Below, piece after piece: positions 62,856 through 64,000 of a stretch of 64,000 bases of DNA; within the stretch, counting starts at the first letter, position 1, and every line of letters begins with the position of its first letter. The notes beneath the pieces were generated by a model. It was not told the origin of the DNA, made no database searches, and saw only the letters and a program-made list of their open reading frames with translations. This DNA comes from Pseudoxanthomonas sp. JBR18. Its GTDB lineage: Bacteria; Pseudomonadota; Gammaproteobacteria; Xanthomonadales; Xanthomonadaceae. The stretch lies in contig NZ_CP116339.1 of assembly GCF_028198165.1 (NCBI RefSeq), positions 3,727,001 through 3,791,000 of the forward strand, read 5' to 3'. The position numbers and the translations under genes are program-made.

Positions 62856-63643
62856 ACCCAGCCCCCATCCACGATGAACTGCTGGCCGGTGCACATGCGG
62901 CTGTCGTCGGCCGCCAGGAACAGCGCCATCCGCGCCAGGTCCTCGACCTGCAGGTAGCCGGGCAGGCACTGCGACTGGGCGATCTGCGCCTTGCCGGCAT
63001 CGTCCAGCCACAGGCGACGCTGCTTGTCGGTGATCACCCAGCCGGGCACCAGCGCGTTGATGCGGATGCGGTCGGCGCCCAGCTCGCGGGCCAGGCCGTT
63101 GACCAGGCCGTGCACGGCCGACTTGGCCATGGCGTACATCGGGTAGCCGGCATTCTTGATCATCCAACCGGTGGAACCCAGGCAGATGACCGAGCCACCA
63201 CCGGCTGCGCGCATGTCGCCGACCACCGACTGGGTGGCGAAGTACTGGTGGCGCAGGTTGACCGCGATGTTGCGTTCGAACTCAGCCGCGGTGGTCTGAC
63301 CGAAACGATGGCGCACGTCATTGGCCGCGTTGTTGACCAGCACGGTGATCGGCCCGAGCTGCGCACGGGCCTCGGCGATCGCCGTCTCTAGCGCCTCCAG
63401 ATCCGTGGCATCGCAGTGCCGGTAGAGCGGGACGTGTTCCGCATCGGCCAGGGTGGCCTGCAAGGCCTGCGCGCCGGCGTCGTCGATGTCCAGGAACGCT
63501 ACGCGCGCGCCCTGCCGCGCGAAGTGCGCGACGAAACCAGCGCCGATGCCGGTGGCGCCGCCGGTGACCAGCACCGTCCTCCCGGCCAGGCTGGGGTAGC
63601 GCGCCATCGACGCGGTCTCGGTGTGTTCGATGTCCTCCCTCAT
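62852..63643 (-). CDS. SDR sugar dehydrogenase (galactose or related)
   Basis: The 263-aa SDR has TGGATGIGAGF for NAD(P) binding, LDIDD, VNNAAND, the Ser in LGSTGWMIK, and YAMAKSA with catalytic Tyr and Lys. With lactonase and galactonate dehydratase genes beside it, it probably oxidises D-galactose (or a related aldose) to its lactone. I choose ATG 63643 because GGTGAG precedes it, and GTG 63652 overlaps the dgoD stop. Confidence 0.88.
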   Translation of the reverse strand: MREDIEHTETASMARYPSLAGRTVLVTGGATGIGAGFVAHFARQGARVAFLDIDDAGAQALQATLADAEHVPLYRHCDATDLEALETAIAEARAQLGPITVLVNNAANDVRHRFGQTTAAEFERNIAVNLRHQYFATQSVVGDMRAAGGGSVICLGSTGWMIKNAGYPMYAMAKSAVHGLVNGLARELGADRIRINALVPGWVITDKQRRLWLDDAGKAQIAQSQCLPGYLQVEDLARMALFLAADDSRMCTGQQFIVDGGWV

Positions 63644-63648
63644 CGCAC

Positions 63649-64000
63649 TCACCACTCGGCCACGCTGCCATCGGCATGCCGCCAGATGGGGTTACGCCAT
63701 CGGTGGCCCTCGGCGACGCGTTCGTCCACATAGGCCTGGTTGATCTCGATGCCCAGGCCCGGGCCGCCGGGGATGGCGACATAACCGTCCTGGTAGGCGA
63801 ACGGCGAACGGTCCACCAGGTAATCCAGCAGATCGTTGGAGGCGTTGTAATGGATCCCCAGGCTTTGTTCCTGGATGAAGGCGTTGTAGCAGACCGCGTC
63901 GATCTGCAGGTTGGCCGCCAGCGCGATGGGCCCGAGCGGGCAATGCAGGGCGAGCGCCACGTCGAAGGCTTCGGCCATCGCGGCGATCTTGCACGTCTCG
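63649..64000 (-). CDS. dgoD: Galactonate dehydratase (3' end; rest outside window)
   Basis: The last 117 residues of an enolase-superfamily protein are present. The conserved C-terminus GHRWRNPIWRHADGSVAEW and the stretches HCPLGPIALAANLQID and QEQSLGIHYN match D-galactonate dehydratase. The usual APHCPLGP reads ALHCPLGP here. The gene continues beyond 64000. It heads, or lies near the head of, the operon of SDR, lactonase, symporter and BNR genes, and the pattern fits conversion of galactonate to 2-keto-3-deoxygalactonate. Confidence 0.86.
   Translation of the reverse strand, partial: ETCKIAAMAEAFDVALALHCPLGPIALAANLQIDAVCYNAFIQEQSLGIHYNASNDLLDYLVDRSPFAYQDGYVAIPGGPGLGIEINQAYVDERVAEGHRWRNPIWRHADGSVAEW

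Overview
The window is about 67% GC chromosomal DNA, gene-dense on both strands. It looks like a member of the Xanthomonadaceae (Lysobacteraceae) related to Stenotrophomonas or Pseudoxanthomonas. Evidence for this: the flgH-to-flgB / cheV / flgA-flgM-flgN flagellar block with sigma-54 and sigma-28 promoters, the Nudix-mnmA-hflD and clpS-clpA-infA-aat blocks, trxB divergent from ftsK followed by lolA and rarA, abundant GGDEF/EAL/HD-GYP proteins, and possible leaderless starts. The genus cannot be fixed from the sequence. No rRNA, tRNA, CRISPR array, transposase or integrase was found.

Layout. (1) 1-7.6 kb: rod and hook genes flgH-G-F-E-D-C-B on the minus strand, cheV on the minus strand, then flgA-flgM-flgN on the plus strand. 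I read three sigma-54 sites (upstream of flgB, flgG and flgA) and a textbook sigma-28 site upstream of flgM. (2) 7.6-17.5 kb: signalling genes. These are a soluble histidine kinase, a GGDEF-EAL protein with a C-terminal receiver overlapped by a NarX-like PAS kinase, a PAS-GGDEF-EAL protein and a chemoreceptor. The last two each have a sigma-28-like promoter. (3) 17.6-23.1 kb: housekeeping genes (Nudix, mnmA, hflD, clpS, clpA, infA). (4) 23.17-26.45 kb: a scar. A 349-bp copy of the 3' end of aat, about 96% identical to the real one, flanks a lower-GC 2.2-kb insert. The insert carries a broken LysR gene, a lipocalin-like gene, an SDR gene and a truncated flavin reductase gene. Intact aat lies on the far side. 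(5) 26.4-38.3 kb: FemAB-like protein, DUF2254, metallophosphoesterase, trxB, ftsK, DUF3857/transglutaminase, lolA and rarA, then a fluoride riboswitch with a short leader ORF in front of crcB.

(6) 38.3-47.1 kb: a minus-strand operon headed by an ECF sigma factor and its RskA-like anti-sigma factor. It continues with a desaturase, a flavin oxidoreductase, DUF1365, a CFA-synthase-like methyltransferase, DUF2878, DUF1295 and a second CFA-like methyltransferase, mostly joined by ATGA overlaps. It reads as an envelope-stress or singlet-oxygen-type regulon that remodels membrane fatty acids. (7) 48.6-51.3 kb: a two-gene minimal NRPS-like unit (adenylation protein plus carrier-thioesterase) with an unusual A4 region. 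(8) 51.9-55.8 kb: paoABC-type molybdenum aldehyde oxidoreductase ending in a clear terminator. (9) 56.1-59.2 kb: FecR-domain protein, OmpA-like lipoprotein and CHASE2-HD-GYP protein. (10) 59.3-64 kb: a minus-strand sugar operon (galactonate dehydratase, SDR dehydrogenase, SMP-30 lactonase, SSS symporter, BNR/sialidase-fold enzyme) whose genes mostly overlap by GTGA. It reads as a non-phosphorylating sugar oxidation route, probably for D-galactose.

The most unusual points are the aat-flanked insert, the GGDEF-EAL-REC protein paired with a NarX-like kinase, the G7 tract inside the chemoreceptor promoter, the riboswitch and leader-ORF arrangement at crcB, and the minimal NRPS-like pair. I did not find a clearly undescribed defence or mobile system.
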